Shown here one piece after another: positions 21,191-29,681 of a stretch of DNA of 39,429 nt (positions within the stretch are counted from its first letter, which is position 1; the number at the start of each line of letters is the position of its first letter). The stretch covers positions 1 through 39,429 of IMG/VR virus record IMGVR_UViG_3300036832_000381; one strand, written 5' to 3'. Under the pieces are notes generated by a model that made no database searches, was not told where the DNA came from, and saw nothing but the letters and a program-made list of their open reading frames with translations. Source of the DNA: a virus. Position numbers and translations under genes: made by a program.

Positions 21191-22615
21191 TTACGGCACG
21201 ACTGCCGTGTGATTGTATGCCGACGCTGATTCAGCGGCGCAGGTCAACTCCCATCCGTCCACTGTCGGCAGCGTGGACGATACCTTGCACAGCAACGCGG
21301 AATATCCGCTATCCGGAAACGTGATGTCGATGATGTCGCCCGGCTCGTGCTGCAACCCTTCATCGAACAGAGTGAGGCGGAACTTGTGCTGGCGATGCCA
21401 CAATTTGTTGAGGCGTTGATACGCTTCCGACGTTGCGTCGTTGACATCGGCAATCCACGGCATGCGCACCGTACTTTTTCGGTAGGGAGTCGACCCCGCC
21501 GTAACGCCAGCGCGCTCGACGCGTACGGTATCCTCGGTCCATGGATAGCCTGTTGCGTTGCTGAATACAATTTCCATGACCGTCGGCAATTCAGCGGTGC
21601 TCGAAAGCGTTTCGCCATCGAGCGCGATAATCTGACCAGAAGCGTGCGAATAGGACGCGAGACTCGACCCGGCGACATCCGGCACCAGCTTGAACGTGTC
21701 GCCCTGCTCGACCAACAGGCAGTTGCAAGCGGTTAGAAAGGTCGCTGCCCACGCCGCCTTCGATTGCTCCTGATCCATTGCCATGAAAATCTGGCGCGGG
21801 AACGTGGAGTCATCGCAGATATTGGCCGCCGTTACGATGGTCGACCATATCGGCGTTTTGCCTAGACCATAATCCGTCGAGCGAAAGTAATCGCATGCGA
21901 TCAGCGCCGCATTGCTTGATTGTTCCCATGTCGTCGGATCATCTTGACGATGTGACCCGCTGCCCCCGTTCGTCGAATCTAGTCGTGGATCGTAAATAGG
22001 CCGACCGACAATGAAGTCCGTAAATTTCGGGGTGCCAGTCACGCTCGCCTGCGGGATCGTGATCACGCTGTAGGCGATGCCGTGCATCGGATCAGTGAAT
22101 CCGGCGATAGCCCCGAGAATCGGATCGGCCGTTTGCGTGTCGGTGCCAAGATAATCGTTTGAGGTTGTCCCGATCGGATACGGACCGTCATTAAAAAATC
22201 GTGCGTTGAATGAGATCAGCGGTCCACGTCCCCAAATCACCCAAAAAATCCAGTTGGTCCCCGACGCGTAGAGATTCGCGAGCAAGCCAATCGCAGGGAA
22301 GGCACCATAGATGATCGGCAAGATTGCGTTGTAGGCCGCGACGGTGAATTGAAGCGCGCTCATCGATTGCGGCTGCGCCATTTCCGACGGCGATGCAATC
22401 GTGCCCGAGTAGCCACGCGGCTGCGTGCGCAGCGTGAGCAAATCTCCTGACCCAACGTTGGGGATTATCGTTGCACCACCATCCGCCGCACTCGGCGGCG
22501 CACTCGCTTCCGGTGCACCGCTACGCACGTCGCCCGGTAGGACTCCACCACTCCCACCACCACGACCGGAAAAGAACGTCGCGCCGCCGTCCCCTGTATC
22601 TGGTGTGAATGCCAT
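21191..22615 (-). CDS. Tail tip / baseplate hub protein (474 aa)
   Basis: This is a large tail protein whose C-terminal half resembles the phage central-tail/J-like region. It has AAWAATFLTACNCLLVEQGD..., DGETLSSTAELPTVMEIVF, the YRKSTVRMPWIADVNDATSEAYQRLNKLWHRQHKF segment and GLQHEPGDIIDITFPDSGY, all typical of tail tip hub proteins. The N-terminal ~75 residues are Gly/Ser-rich and presumably flexible. A hydrophobic stretch of about 40 residues (QFTVAAYNAILPIIYGAFPAIGLLANLYA) resembles membrane-penetrating segments of some hubs. It follows the 177-aa protein by 4 nt and precedes the fibre genes, consistent with tail-tip assembly order. Confidence 0.7.
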   Translation of the reverse strand: MAFTPDTGDGGATFFSGRGGGSGGVLPGDVRSGAPEASAPPSAADGGATIIPNVGSGDLLTLRTQPRGYSGTIASPSEMAQPQSMSALQFTVAAYNAILPIIYGAFPAIGLLANLYASGTNWIFWVIWGRGPLISFNARFFNDGPYPIGTTSNDYLGTDTQTADPILGAIAGFTDPMHGIAYSVITIPQASVTGTPKFTDFIVGRPIYDPRLDSTNGGSGSHRQDDPTTWEQSSNAALIACDYFRSTDYGLGKTPIWSTIVTAANICDDSTFPRQIFMAMDQEQSKAAWAATFLTACNCLLVEQGDTFKLVPDVAGSSLASYSHASGQIIALDGETLSSTAELPTVMEIVFSNATGYPWTEDTVRVERAGVTAGSTPYRKSTVRMPWIADVNDATSEAYQRLNKLWHRQHKFRLTLFDEGLQHEPGDIIDITFPDSGYSALLCKVSSTLPTVDGWELTCAAESASAYNHTAVVP

Positions 22616-22619
22616 CCTC

Positions 22620-23153
22620 TTAGCCCGCTGCGCTTGTCGGTCGATTAATCGTGATCTGCTGGCCGCCGATCATCAGGACCGTTCCGGCGCGGATCAAGTA
22701 TTGGTCTGCAATAACTTCCTGAACGCGATGCCTCGGCGTGCTATCCGTCGAACTTCCGTCGGTGAGTTCGAGCGTTACCGATGGGCTACCCGATAGCGCG
22801 TTGACGCGGCTAACGTCGCCAACGTGCCCGGTCCAAAGAAACACAGCGTCAGCGACAGCTCCGGCATAGGCTTGATAAATATTGACGCGTGTATCGCTGA
22901 AGGCTCCGCTAAGCGCAGCACCCCACCATTCCCCATCGAAATCGCCGAGCACCAGCCGCGCGGGCCGCACACTCGAACCGTCCCACAGCAGCGACGGCAC
23001 ATCGATATCGATTGCGGCGTAAGTCTCGCCCGACCATGTGACATCCGTATCAAATGTCGTGTAGAACCCTAGACCCGCGATGATGATCAGATAGCCGGGA
23101 TATGCCCCGTTCATCGTGAGCTGGCCTAAGATTCCGCCGGGAAGCGAGCGCAT
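22620..23153 (-). CDS. Tail tip protein (177 aa)
   Basis: The position is between the 117-aa tail protein and the hub. The sequence is beta-rich: YPGYLIIIAGLGFYTTFDTDVTWSGETYAA is followed by a DFDGEWWGAAL segment and RVNIYQAYAGAVADAVFLWTGHVGDV. This arrangement fits tail proteins that link tube and hub and resembles those seen in phages with small gp27-like hub modules. A DUF-type name is not given because I cannot confirm one. The gene starts only 3 nt upstream of the previous stop. Confidence 0.6.
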   Translation of the reverse strand: MRSLPGGILGQLTMNGAYPGYLIIIAGLGFYTTFDTDVTWSGETYAAIDIDVPSLLWDGSSVRPARLVLGDFDGEWWGAALSGAFSDTRVNIYQAYAGAVADAVFLWTGHVGDVSRVNALSGSPSVTLELTDGSSTDSTPRHRVQEVIADQYLIRAGTVLMIGGQQITINRPTSAAG

Positions 23154-23156
23154 GAT

Positions 23157-23510
23157 TTAGGACGCCTGCAACAGATTCACAATCAAGTCAAAAAGAAAAC
23201 CAGCCTGCACGCGATAGTCCTTGCGCGAGAATGGTTTTTCGCCGCTGAACACGCACGTTCGCGTAGAACCATCCGGCATGTGCGTATACGTGAACGTGAG
23301 CGCTCGATTTGTGTTGTAGAAAGCCATGAAGGTCGATAGCTCCGCGCTCGTCAGACCGACATGCACAACCGTCGGATCGAGGAATTGCGTTGACGCCAGC
23401 GAGCGCGTGCGTACGACTTGATTTGTTGCAACGCGATTGCGCACGCTGCCGCTCGGACGCGGCACGAGGATGGTTCCTGCGGCTTGGCAAATGTCGGGAT
23501 AGGCGGGCAT
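23157..23510 (-). CDS. Minor tail protein (117 aa)
   Basis: I start it at the ATG at 23510; an in-frame TTG at 23525 is the alternative. The sequence has a lambda-M-like feel: SNxVVRTRSLASTQFLDPTVVHVGLTSAELSTFMAFYNTNRALTFTYTHMPDG, then VFSGEKPFSRKDYRV and a closing strand. A function in coupling the tape measure end to the tip is likely from its place immediately after the tape measure gene. No Shine-Dalgarno is clear, so coupling to the upstream stop may drive translation. Confidence 0.6.
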   Translation of the reverse strand: MPAYPDICQAAGTILVPRPSGSVRNRVATNQVVRTRSLASTQFLDPTVVHVGLTSAELSTFMAFYNTNRALTFTYTHMPDGSTRTCVFSGEKPFSRKDYRVQAGFLFDLIVNLLQAS

Positions 23511-23517
23511 GGTCGAA

Positions 23518-26500
23518 TCACGCAAAATTGGTTTGTCGAGCGCCGCGCAAATCAGCCGGGCTGTTATTGACTACTACCGGACTGCTGCGACCAGCCGCCC
23601 CGGCGAACGTGTTGACCGCTCCCGCGAAATCGCCGACGGCGCCCGATAGACCGGCGAGAATTTGATCGAGTTTCGACGATAGGAATGCTTGATCGGTTTT
23701 GCTTTGCTCGGCGACGCGATCCATCGCGGCCTGCATCTGTTGGTCTGTCGTCTGTTGAACGCGATCCAGGCCGGCAAGAAAAGCTGCCTGATTCGCCGCC
23801 TGATCCTCGGGCGACAGCATTCCAAACGCCTTGTTGATCGAGTCGTTGAGTTGCTTAGCGAGGCTGTTGATCTGGTCGGGATCGGTTGCCTTCTGCAACT
23901 GTTGGAACAAGGTCGCGGCGCGCGCCTGCTCGTCGGCGTACAGTTGATCGGGCGACTTGCCCACCGCCGAGATCGTGTCGCGCGTCGTCTGGAACATATC
24001 GTCGAGCGCTTTTTTTGCATTCATGATTCCGGAGAGCAACGCCACCGTCGACGCCGCGAAAGCCTGCGTGGCTGTCGTCACCGAAGCGAGTCCATCGGCG
24101 GTGTTGGGCGCGGCTTTCGCAAGATCGTAGAGCGCATCGCGCTGCGCTTCCCACGCACCAAGTGCGGTCTGGCTGGAAGCATCGAGCGCTTTCGCGGCAG
24201 CGGTGAGTGGATCGCCCAAGGTCGCCAGCGCGGTCGTCATCTGCCCGACCGCCTGCGCCGCCGCTAGGATCGAATCGATCTGCGCACTGCTCGCCGTAGC
24301 GGCCGACAACGAGCTGAGCAGACGACCGACCTGCACCGGCAAGTCGGACGCCTGCAACGCCGCGAGTAGCATCCGCTTCGCTTGCGTCGCGAGTTCGCTT
24401 TGCAACGCTGCGTCGTCCTTGCCCGCGCCGACGTTGAGCGCCGAATAGACTTGCTGACCGCCGACGTAGACCCCTGCGGTTACACGATTCCCGGCGGTGC
24501 CCTTCGGGTCAGTGTCATAGCCGAGTGCGAAGCGCGCCCCGGCGGTGCCGCCAAGCGCTTTCACAAGGTCGGCGTAGCCCTTCGCCTGTGCGTCGACCAC
24601 GGTTTGCAATGAGGCGTCCTGTTGGGTCGGCGTGTAGAAGCGCCCGGCGTCCATGCCCGTCTGCGCGAATCCGCCGACCTTTGCGCCGCCTTGCTTGGAC
24701 TGAATCAGGTTGAAAATCGCGTAGCCCGCCGCCGCAGCTGCCGCCACGTACGGCGCTGCCGTCAGCACTGGCGCAAGCATCTGCGCCAAAGCGGGCGCGG
24801 AGGCCCCTAGCGAGGCCGCCAAGCCGGTCGCGCCGCTGGCGAGGGTGGCAGATGGTCCAACGAACGCTGCGCCCGCTGCGGCCTCGCCTGCGCCTGATAG
24901 CAGCGAATTCGAGAGGTTGCCGAGACTGCCCGCCCCGGTGAGCGATGAAAGCAAACTGCCTGCGCTCGCAAAACTCCCGGTCGACGCGATCGCCCCGCCG
25001 CCGCCGATCAACGACAAGATGCCCGATACCGCCAGCTTGGCGGCGACTTGCTCGATCGCTTGCAGCGCTGCGGTTTTGAACGTGCTCCACGCGTCCTTGG
25101 CGTGGTTGGCGAGGCCAACGAGTAGCGTCTCCATGCCGCTCGTCAACTTGTTGAACAAGTCCTGTGCAATCTTGGCGTCGGTCAGTCCGTCCATGTAGGA
25201 CTGAAACGCCTTTTGCCATCCCGAGGCGAACGAATCCTGCGACGCGATATTAGCCGCGATGATCGCCTTCGCCGTATCGGCGGCCGACGCGGCGCGCGCC
25301 TTGTCGGCTTCGATGGCGGCGATTTTCTCGTCGTCGATCGAGCCGCGATTCTCGTCGCGGATTTTCTTTTCGTCTTCGTCCAGCTTTTCGATTTGCTTGC
25401 GCAATTCGATATCGATCTTGTCATTGGCCGCTGCGATCTGTTGTTGCGTCGAGGTCTGTCCCATCGCATTGACGAGCAGATTCGACGCCTTGATCTGATC
25501 GTTGAGGCTTGCGACGTAATCGTCGCTTGACTTCTTTGCCGCTTCACTGGCCGCAGTCAGGCGCTTGCCCTGTTCGAGTTCGCGACCCGCTTCGGCATTC
25601 ATGCGCGCCATGTCTTCGGTGAATGCCTTTTGCGCCTGCTTCGCTAGATCGAACGCCGCCGCTTGGCGCATCAACGACGTGGCGTGTTCATCGGTGAAGC
25701 GCGTCGCCTTGCCCTCTTCTTCTTGGATGCGAGTCAGCGTCTTGACCTGTTCTTCGTTCTGCGCCGTCCACGACGCACCCGCATCCGTCGCCTTGGCGGT
25801 GCCCAACTCCATCGCGCCCATCAGCTTTGTGTAGTTGGCGAGTTCTTGCGCGGCGGCTTTGGCAGCGTCTTTGCTATTGTTCAGCGCATTGCGCAGCGCA
25901 GTTTGATCGACGGCGGTGCGCTCCAACGTCTTGCCCGCTTCCGTGTGCACGTCGATCAAGCCAAGCATCGCCGACGCCGAATTGACCGTCGCGTCGCGAT
26001 TTTTCTTTAGGTCTTCGTTCATGGCGTCGATCGCCGCCCCGGCGCCCTTGAGGTTCCCGGTCGCCAACTGCACAAACGCCGCCGCCAGACCGCCGAGCGC
26101 GAGACCAATCCCCTTGAACAATCCGATCAGCACCAGCGCGCCCGCGCCGAGCGTGCGCAACGCTGTCGCCAGTCCAGTGCCGACAGCTGCGGCGAGATCG
26201 ACGCTGCCTTTATTGCTTGCCGAGAACGCTTCGCGGAGATCGATGAACACTGGCGTCAGCGCTTTGATCACTGGCAGCAACATGCGCTGCGCGCCATCGG
26301 CCATCAGCAGCAGGTTGTCCTTGAACTCTTTCGACAGTTTGGCCGTTTCCTCGGATGTCGCGCCGTAGGCGTCGATCTGCTTCTGCGCTTGCGCCAGCGC
26401 TTCGTCAAGATCGCCCGATGCCTTCAGCGCATCGGACGCGCCGCGCGCGAAAAGTTTTATCGCCGCCGACGCACGTAGCGTTGGGTCTTCGATCGCGCTC

Positions 26501-26973
26501 AGTTGCTTAATCGCGTTGGTGTAGATTTGATCTAGCGACAACATTTCGCCGCTCGCATCGCGCACTTCGATGCCCATCGCCTTGAACACCGCCGCTTGTT
26601 TCGACATCGGATTCGACGCCAGCGTGACCTCGTTCGAGAGCGTTTTCATTTGCTTCTCGAACGTGCCTGCGTCGGTCCCCGCCAGCTGCATCGCGAGCGA
26701 CAACTGATCCAGCTTGTCGACGGCGATATCAAACGCGCCCGCCATTTCTTTCAACTGCGCGCCGCGCTCCACCGCCTGGTTGAACTCCTCAAACGCAGCG
26801 CGCGCCGAGAACACACCAGCGACAAAGCCGGTTAGCGAATCGTTGATCGACTCGAAACCTTTTTTGATGGCTCGCGTCGTGTCAGCCGATGCCTGCTCTG
26901 CCTTGTTCAACGCGCCGACAAACTGCGCGGTGTTGAGCGTCATCGTTGCAACGAGTTCGCCAAGCGAGGCCAT
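23518..26973 (-). CDS. Tape measure protein (1151 aa)
   Basis: This determines tail length by threading through the tail tube. The typical start is MASLGELVATMTLNTAQFVGALNKAEQASADTTRAIKKGF. An Ala-rich coiled coil follows, then a membrane-active region around residues 270-300 (GAGALVLIGLFKGIGLALGGLAAAFVQLA) and long helices. Around 660-800 lies a Gly/Ala-rich section, then a C-terminal region with repeated Gln/Ala helices. No muramidase or peptidase motif was seen. It lies directly downstream of the G/G-T chaperone genes, the standard order. At about 3.4 kb it predicts a tail near 170 nm if the usual 1.5 angstrom per residue applies (inference). Confidence 0.9.
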   Translation of the reverse strand: MASLGELVATMTLNTAQFVGALNKAEQASADTTRAIKKGFESINDSLTGFVAGVFSARAAFEEFNQAVERGAQLKEMAGAFDIAVDKLDQLSLAMQLAGTDAGTFEKQMKTLSNEVTLASNPMSKQAAVFKAMGIEVRDASGEMLSLDQIYTNAIKQLSAIEDPTLRASAAIKLFARGASDALKASGDLDEALAQAQKQIDAYGATSEETAKLSKEFKDNLLLMADGAQRMLLPVIKALTPVFIDLREAFSASNKGSVDLAAAVGTGLATALRTLGAGALVLIGLFKGIGLALGGLAAAFVQLATGNLKGAGAAIDAMNEDLKKNRDATVNSASAMLGLIDVHTEAGKTLERTAVDQTALRNALNNSKDAAKAAAQELANYTKLMGAMELGTAKATDAGASWTAQNEEQVKTLTRIQEEEGKATRFTDEHATSLMRQAAAFDLAKQAQKAFTEDMARMNAEAGRELEQGKRLTAASEAAKKSSDDYVASLNDQIKASNLLVNAMGQTSTQQQIAAANDKIDIELRKQIEKLDEDEKKIRDENRGSIDDEKIAAIEADKARAASAADTAKAIIAANIASQDSFASGWQKAFQSYMDGLTDAKIAQDLFNKLTSGMETLLVGLANHAKDAWSTFKTAALQAIEQVAAKLAVSGILSLIGGGGAIASTGSFASAGSLLSSLTGAGSLGNLSNSLLSGAGEAAAGAAFVGPSATLASGATGLAASLGASAPALAQMLAPVLTAAPYVAAAAAAGYAIFNLIQSKQGGAKVGGFAQTGMDAGRFYTPTQQDASLQTVVDAQAKGYADLVKALGGTAGARFALGYDTDPKGTAGNRVTAGVYVGGQQVYSALNVGAGKDDAALQSELATQAKRMLLAALQASDLPVQVGRLLSSLSAATASSAQIDSILAAAQAVGQMTTALATLGDPLTAAAKALDASSQTALGAWEAQRDALYDLAKAAPNTADGLASVTTATQAFAASTVALLSGIMNAKKALDDMFQTTRDTISAVGKSPDQLYADEQARAATLFQQLQKATDPDQINSLAKQLNDSINKAFGMLSPEDQAANQAAFLAGLDRVQQTTDQQMQAAMDRVAEQSKTDQAFLSSKLDQILAGLSGAVGDFAGAVNTFAGAAGRSSPVVVNNSPADLRGARQTNFA

Positions 26974-26976
26974 GGC

Positions 26977-27342
26977 CTATTCCTTTTTCTTGCGCCGGAT
27001 AATGTGATGCTTCAGACGAGACGATGCTTTCATAAACGCTTCGTTGACCCGCGCCGCCTCAAGTGCGCGGGATGACGGTCCAACTTTCATTTCGGTCCAT
27101 TCCTTCATGGTCAACGGCATGAAGTCGGTCGGCTTCGCATTTTTATTGCCGCTGGTTGTGGCGATGACCGACGCGACGATTCCCGCCCGCAAGTCGGCGC
27201 GAAACTCACCGAACGGGTGCTGTTGATAAAACAGCGCCCATTCAGTCAGCTCGGTGGCTGGCATCGTGTCTTCTATCTCGCGCACGGTCTTGCCCAGCGC
27301 AAGCGCGACGACGAACAGGAACCGCCTACCGGCGGCTAGGCT
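26977..27342 (-). CDS. Tail assembly chaperone T domain, expressed by frameshift
   Basis: This second tail chaperone frame is read as an extension of the preceding G-like gene through a -1 shift at CCCAAAA (27342-27348). After the shift the protein continues SLAAGRRFLFVV, then LGKTVREIEDTMPATELTEWALFYQQHPFGEFRADLRAGIVASVIA, a DUF4035-type tail chaperone T pattern, and ends with a Lys-rich tail (RRKKKE). The shifted part is 121 residues, giving a G-T fusion of 229. The same frame is open upstream but has no good start or site. The fusion escorts the tape measure, encoded just downstream. Confidence 0.8.
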   Translation of the reverse strand, partial: SLAAGRRFLFVVALALGKTVREIEDTMPATELTEWALFYQQHPFGEFRADLRAGIVASVIATTSGNKNAKPTDFMPLTMKEWTEMKVGPSSRALEAARVNEAFMKASSRLKHHIIRRKKKE

Positions 27343-27665
27343 TTTGGGGGTGCGACCCCGAGGCCGTTGTGCTCGTTCGATTTCTCCATCGCTACTTTCA
27401 CCAACTGCCACGGCAAGTTCAACACCGCTTGCACGTCCGTGTCCGAGTTCGGATCGAACACAGGCGTGTTGTCTTCGTTGACCAGCACGCGACAGAGAGC
27501 GCGCGCCGCTGCGGCTTGACTCTCGCCCGCAGCGGCGACCTCTCTCTGTTGCGACAAAATCTCGCCGACGGTCAGAGTACGAAAATACACTTCGCCCCAA
27601 CCGTCGATTTCGTAGCGCGCTGGTTTCGGATTGGCAGTCGCAAGAATCGCATCACGAATTGACAT
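27336..27665 (-). CDS. Tail assembly chaperone G-like protein (109 aa)
   Basis: The protein starts MSIRDAILATANPKPARYEIDGWGEVYFRTLTVGEIL, typical of G-like tail chaperones. It has helical segments such as AAAARALCRVLVNEDN and ends PPKA at the shift site. It has 109 residues and a -1 shift partner downstream. The start overlaps the tail tube gene's stop (TAATG). Both forms, G and G-T, are expected to coat the tape measure before tube assembly. The ratio would be set by slippage. Confidence 0.8.
   Translation of the reverse strand: MSIRDAILATANPKPARYEIDGWGEVYFRTLTVGEILSQQREVAAAGESQAAAARALCRVLVNEDNTPVFDPNSDTDVQAVLNLPWQLVKVAMEKSNEHNGLGVAPPKA
27342..27348 (-). promoter_or_regulatory. -1 frameshift heptamer CCCAAAA
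   Basis: On the minus strand the in-frame codons are CCC-CCA-AAA-GCC-TAG, so the heptamer C-CCA-AAA has the classic X-XXY-YYZ phasing. Immediately after it, GCCTA pairs with TAGGC around an 8-nt loop (about 27341-27324), a short hairpin that may aid slippage. The phase matches the two chaperone frames exactly. Confidence 0.8.
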
Positions 27666-28471
27666 TAGGCCGCCTCCAACTCGTGTTGCTGCGATTGCTC
27701 AGATTGCGGCTGCGGTGTCGCCGTCTTCGCCTTTGCCTTTATCCGCGAGACGCTTTGCAGATCGGCCAGCACCGCATCGGCTGCCGCCGCATCGCCTTCG
27801 ACAAATGTCGGCTCGCCGGTAATGCGTAGCACAACGTTTGATTCCAGCGCGGCATTGACGCCGCCAGCAAGCGTCATCTGTCGCACGAACGCCTGAAACA
27901 GCCACGTGCCCAACGGGTCACCATTGGCGTCGACCGGTAGCGTCAGCTTCCACCAAAGCGTTTGTCCCTTCGATTTCGCTTGACGCATGATCACTTGCGC
28001 CGGATCGCTCGGCACGAAATTCATGGTGTAGTTGAACGCGCCGAAGTCCTGCAAGCCCGGCACGAATTCCATCGCCGTGCTGCACATGGTGGTGACATCG
28101 ATCTCCGACGCCTGCCCATCGAAGCCGGTAAAATTGCGCGCCTCGCAGACGTTGTTGAACGCGGCGGTGTTGACCGTCGCGTTGCCCCCCGAGGTGTAGG
28201 TGCTGAAGCCAGTCGAATCTATCCCGACCGTGAAACTCGTTGGCGTCGCCGCCGATATCACGCCGCCGAGGCCGTTGATCTCGACCATACCGCCGACGCT
28301 ATCGAATCTGACGAGTTGACCGACGGCAAACGTGTTGGCTGCGGTGACGACCGCCTGCGCCGCCTTGCTAATACCAGTGATCGGCGCGGTAACGATCGTG
28401 CCGGAACTGACGCCCTGCACCGCCAGTTCCGTGCCCTGCGAAGAGACTGCTTCCGATTTAAATCCAGTCAT
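27665..28471 (-). CDS. Major tail (tube) protein (268 aa)
   Basis: This is the tail tube subunit. The first half contains TAPITGISKAAQAVVTAANTFAVGQLVRFDSVGGMVEINGLGGVISAATPTSFTVG, a beta-barrel-like insertion common in tail tube proteins. The core then has ARNFTGFDGQASEIDVTTMCSTAMEFVPGLQDFGAFNYTMNFVPSDPAQ and the WKLTLPVDANGDPLGTWLFQAFVRQMTLAGGVNAAL strands. This fits phage tail tube/lambda V-like proteins. The C-terminus is charged and Gln-rich, perhaps an optional Ig-like tail. It precedes the chaperone pair and follows the tail completion gene by 4-nt overlap. Confidence 0.8.
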   Translation of the reverse strand: MTGFKSEAVSSQGTELAVQGVSSGTIVTAPITGISKAAQAVVTAANTFAVGQLVRFDSVGGMVEINGLGGVISAATPTSFTVGIDSTGFSTYTSGGNATVNTAAFNNVCEARNFTGFDGQASEIDVTTMCSTAMEFVPGLQDFGAFNYTMNFVPSDPAQVIMRQAKSKGQTLWWKLTLPVDANGDPLGTWLFQAFVRQMTLAGGVNAALESNVVLRITGEPTFVEGDAAAADAVLADLQSVSRIKAKAKTATPQPQSEQSQQHELEAA

Positions 28472-28884
28472 GATGCCCTCCGTCTTTCATTGAGGTTGGA
28501 AAGCCGCGTCTTTCCTGCGGCCATGCTTTGCGCTTCCCATATCTGAAAATCCAGCGTCTTTCGATAAATGGCGATCGCTGGCTCGTATCCATCGAACGCA
28601 CCAAGCGGCACGTTTTGAAAGCCGCTCGGATTGCCGCGCATGATCGACTGGATCGATGCGGCAATCTGCTCGGCTTCGATGATCGTTGTCGCGAACACGT
28701 CTAGCCTGTAGCGCGACTCGGAAAGATTGCTTTGTCCGCACAGCGTGGTGAAATAGTTCGTTGTCACGTCGCTGTAGCGGATGCTTGCGAACACTGGCTC
28801 GTCCGGCAGACGCACCGGGTACACTCGTCCTGCCACCAACCCGGCGAGCGCGTTTTGCAAGGCGACTCCGATGTTGTAGCTCAT
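28468..28884 (-). CDS. Tail completion/terminator protein (138 aa)
   Basis: I begin at the ATG at 28884, which overlaps the upstream stop (ATGA); an upstream in-frame start would duplicate the 148-aa gene. The pattern VALQNALAGLVAGRVYPVRLPDEPVFASIRYSDVTTNYFTTLCGQSN, with ESRYRLDVFATTIIEAEQIAASIQSIM, is the DUF3168/lambda U-like tail terminator fold. It caps the tail at the head end. The helix-strand layout, length and position next to the tail tube gene agree. Confidence 0.75.
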   Translation of the reverse strand: MSYNIGVALQNALAGLVAGRVYPVRLPDEPVFASIRYSDVTTNYFTTLCGQSNLSESRYRLDVFATTIIEAEQIAASIQSIMRGNPSGFQNVPLGAFDGYEPAIAIYRKTLDFQIWEAQSMAAGKTRLSNLNERRRAS

Positions 28885-29327
28885 GCGCCCGCCTTCGCCA
28901 GCGCGCGCGGGATGCCGTTGCTGAGCACCGCTGCCATGATGTCGAGCGAGTGCGTCTTTTCCTGCTCGAACGCGACAGTGAGAAACGGTGTTCCAGGTCG
29001 TTTCACTGTGCCGAATTCGAGCCACCACCAGTAATACGGATCGTCTTGTTCTTTTCGTTGCCTGCGCGTGCCGTGACGCACGCCGATCTGATAGCTGAAA
29101 CTTAGCCCGGCCGGCGGCATGCGCGCGGTCGCAACGTTGCCGATCAGCGCGCCGGTATCGACCAGACCGTAACTAACGATGTTGGCCTGCGCAGACTTGA
29201 CGACATTGCGCGCCGCGCCATAGGCAGCGCGATAAGCGAGATGGTCTTGCACTTCACGCGACAAGGCTTTCATCGACGCCGCCAGTTCGTTCATCCCTGC
29301 CCATTCGAGTGTCGCGCTATCAGGCAT
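28881..29327 (-). CDS. HK97 gp10-like head-tail connector (148 aa)
   Basis: This 148-residue protein has the HK97 gp10 pattern. An N-terminal helix-strand (ELAASMKALSREVQDHLAYRAAYGAARNVVKSAQANI) is followed by DTGALIGNVATARM, GVRHGTRRQRKE, the WWWLEFGTVKRPGTPFLTVAFEQ segment and a C-terminal helix. The GT-x4-PGTPFL signature is conserved in this family. It belongs to the joining module between the head-tail adaptor (29328) and the tail terminator. The stop overlaps the terminator's start. Confidence 0.8.
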   Translation of the reverse strand: MPDSATLEWAGMNELAASMKALSREVQDHLAYRAAYGAARNVVKSAQANIVSYGLVDTGALIGNVATARMPPAGLSFSYQIGVRHGTRRQRKEQDDPYYWWWLEFGTVKRPGTPFLTVAFEQEKTHSLDIMAAVLSNGIPRALAKAGA

Positions 29328-29681
29328 TCACGTGATCCGTTTTGCGAGCACGCGTAGCAAGCGACCCGCCTGCTCGGGCGCGAGCACCGCTTGGATGTCA
29401 TAAACGCCGCCCTGATCGCCTTCGACTTGCGCGCGATCAGTAGCGCGCAGCAACGAGTGCGGTTCGTAGCGCAGTTTGATTTCTGCATCCGCTTGGTCGA
29501 CGTAATGCTGCGCGCCGAAATACTCGCGACCCGTCAGCGGATCAACCGACGCCCACGCCGTGAACATCGGCGCGAACGTCTCGCTCGGCTGCCCCATGGC
29601 ATCCTGACCAGGATCGCGACGCAGAAACGTCACGCGCTGGCGCAGTTGCCCGGCCCTTATGCGTAGGTCAAATTTGCCCAT
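29328..29681 (-). CDS. Head-tail adaptor (phage_H_T_join, 117 aa)
   Basis: This is a small adaptor between the portal-ring connector and the tail. Family landmarks are IRAGQLRQRVTFLRRDPGQDAMGQPSETFAPMFTAWASVDPLTGREYF and the CDI-like VEGDQGGVYDIQAVLAPEQAGRLLRVLAKRI end. The RAGxLRxRVTFxRR and WA-x-V-x-PLTGREYF segments are diagnostic of Phage_H_T_join. It abuts the gp10-like gene (start at 29327). It overlaps the upstream 213-aa gene by 25 nt. Confidence 0.85.
   Translation of the reverse strand: MGKFDLRIRAGQLRQRVTFLRRDPGQDAMGQPSETFAPMFTAWASVDPLTGREYFGAQHYVDQADAEIKLRYEPHSLLRATDRAQVEGDQGGVYDIQAVLAPEQAGRLLRVLAKRIT

Noticed and set aside
26977-27600. T-frame chaperone as an independent gene from 27600
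   Set aside because: The upstream part is antisense-like in composition and the heptamer phase shows it is read by frameshift from the G gene.
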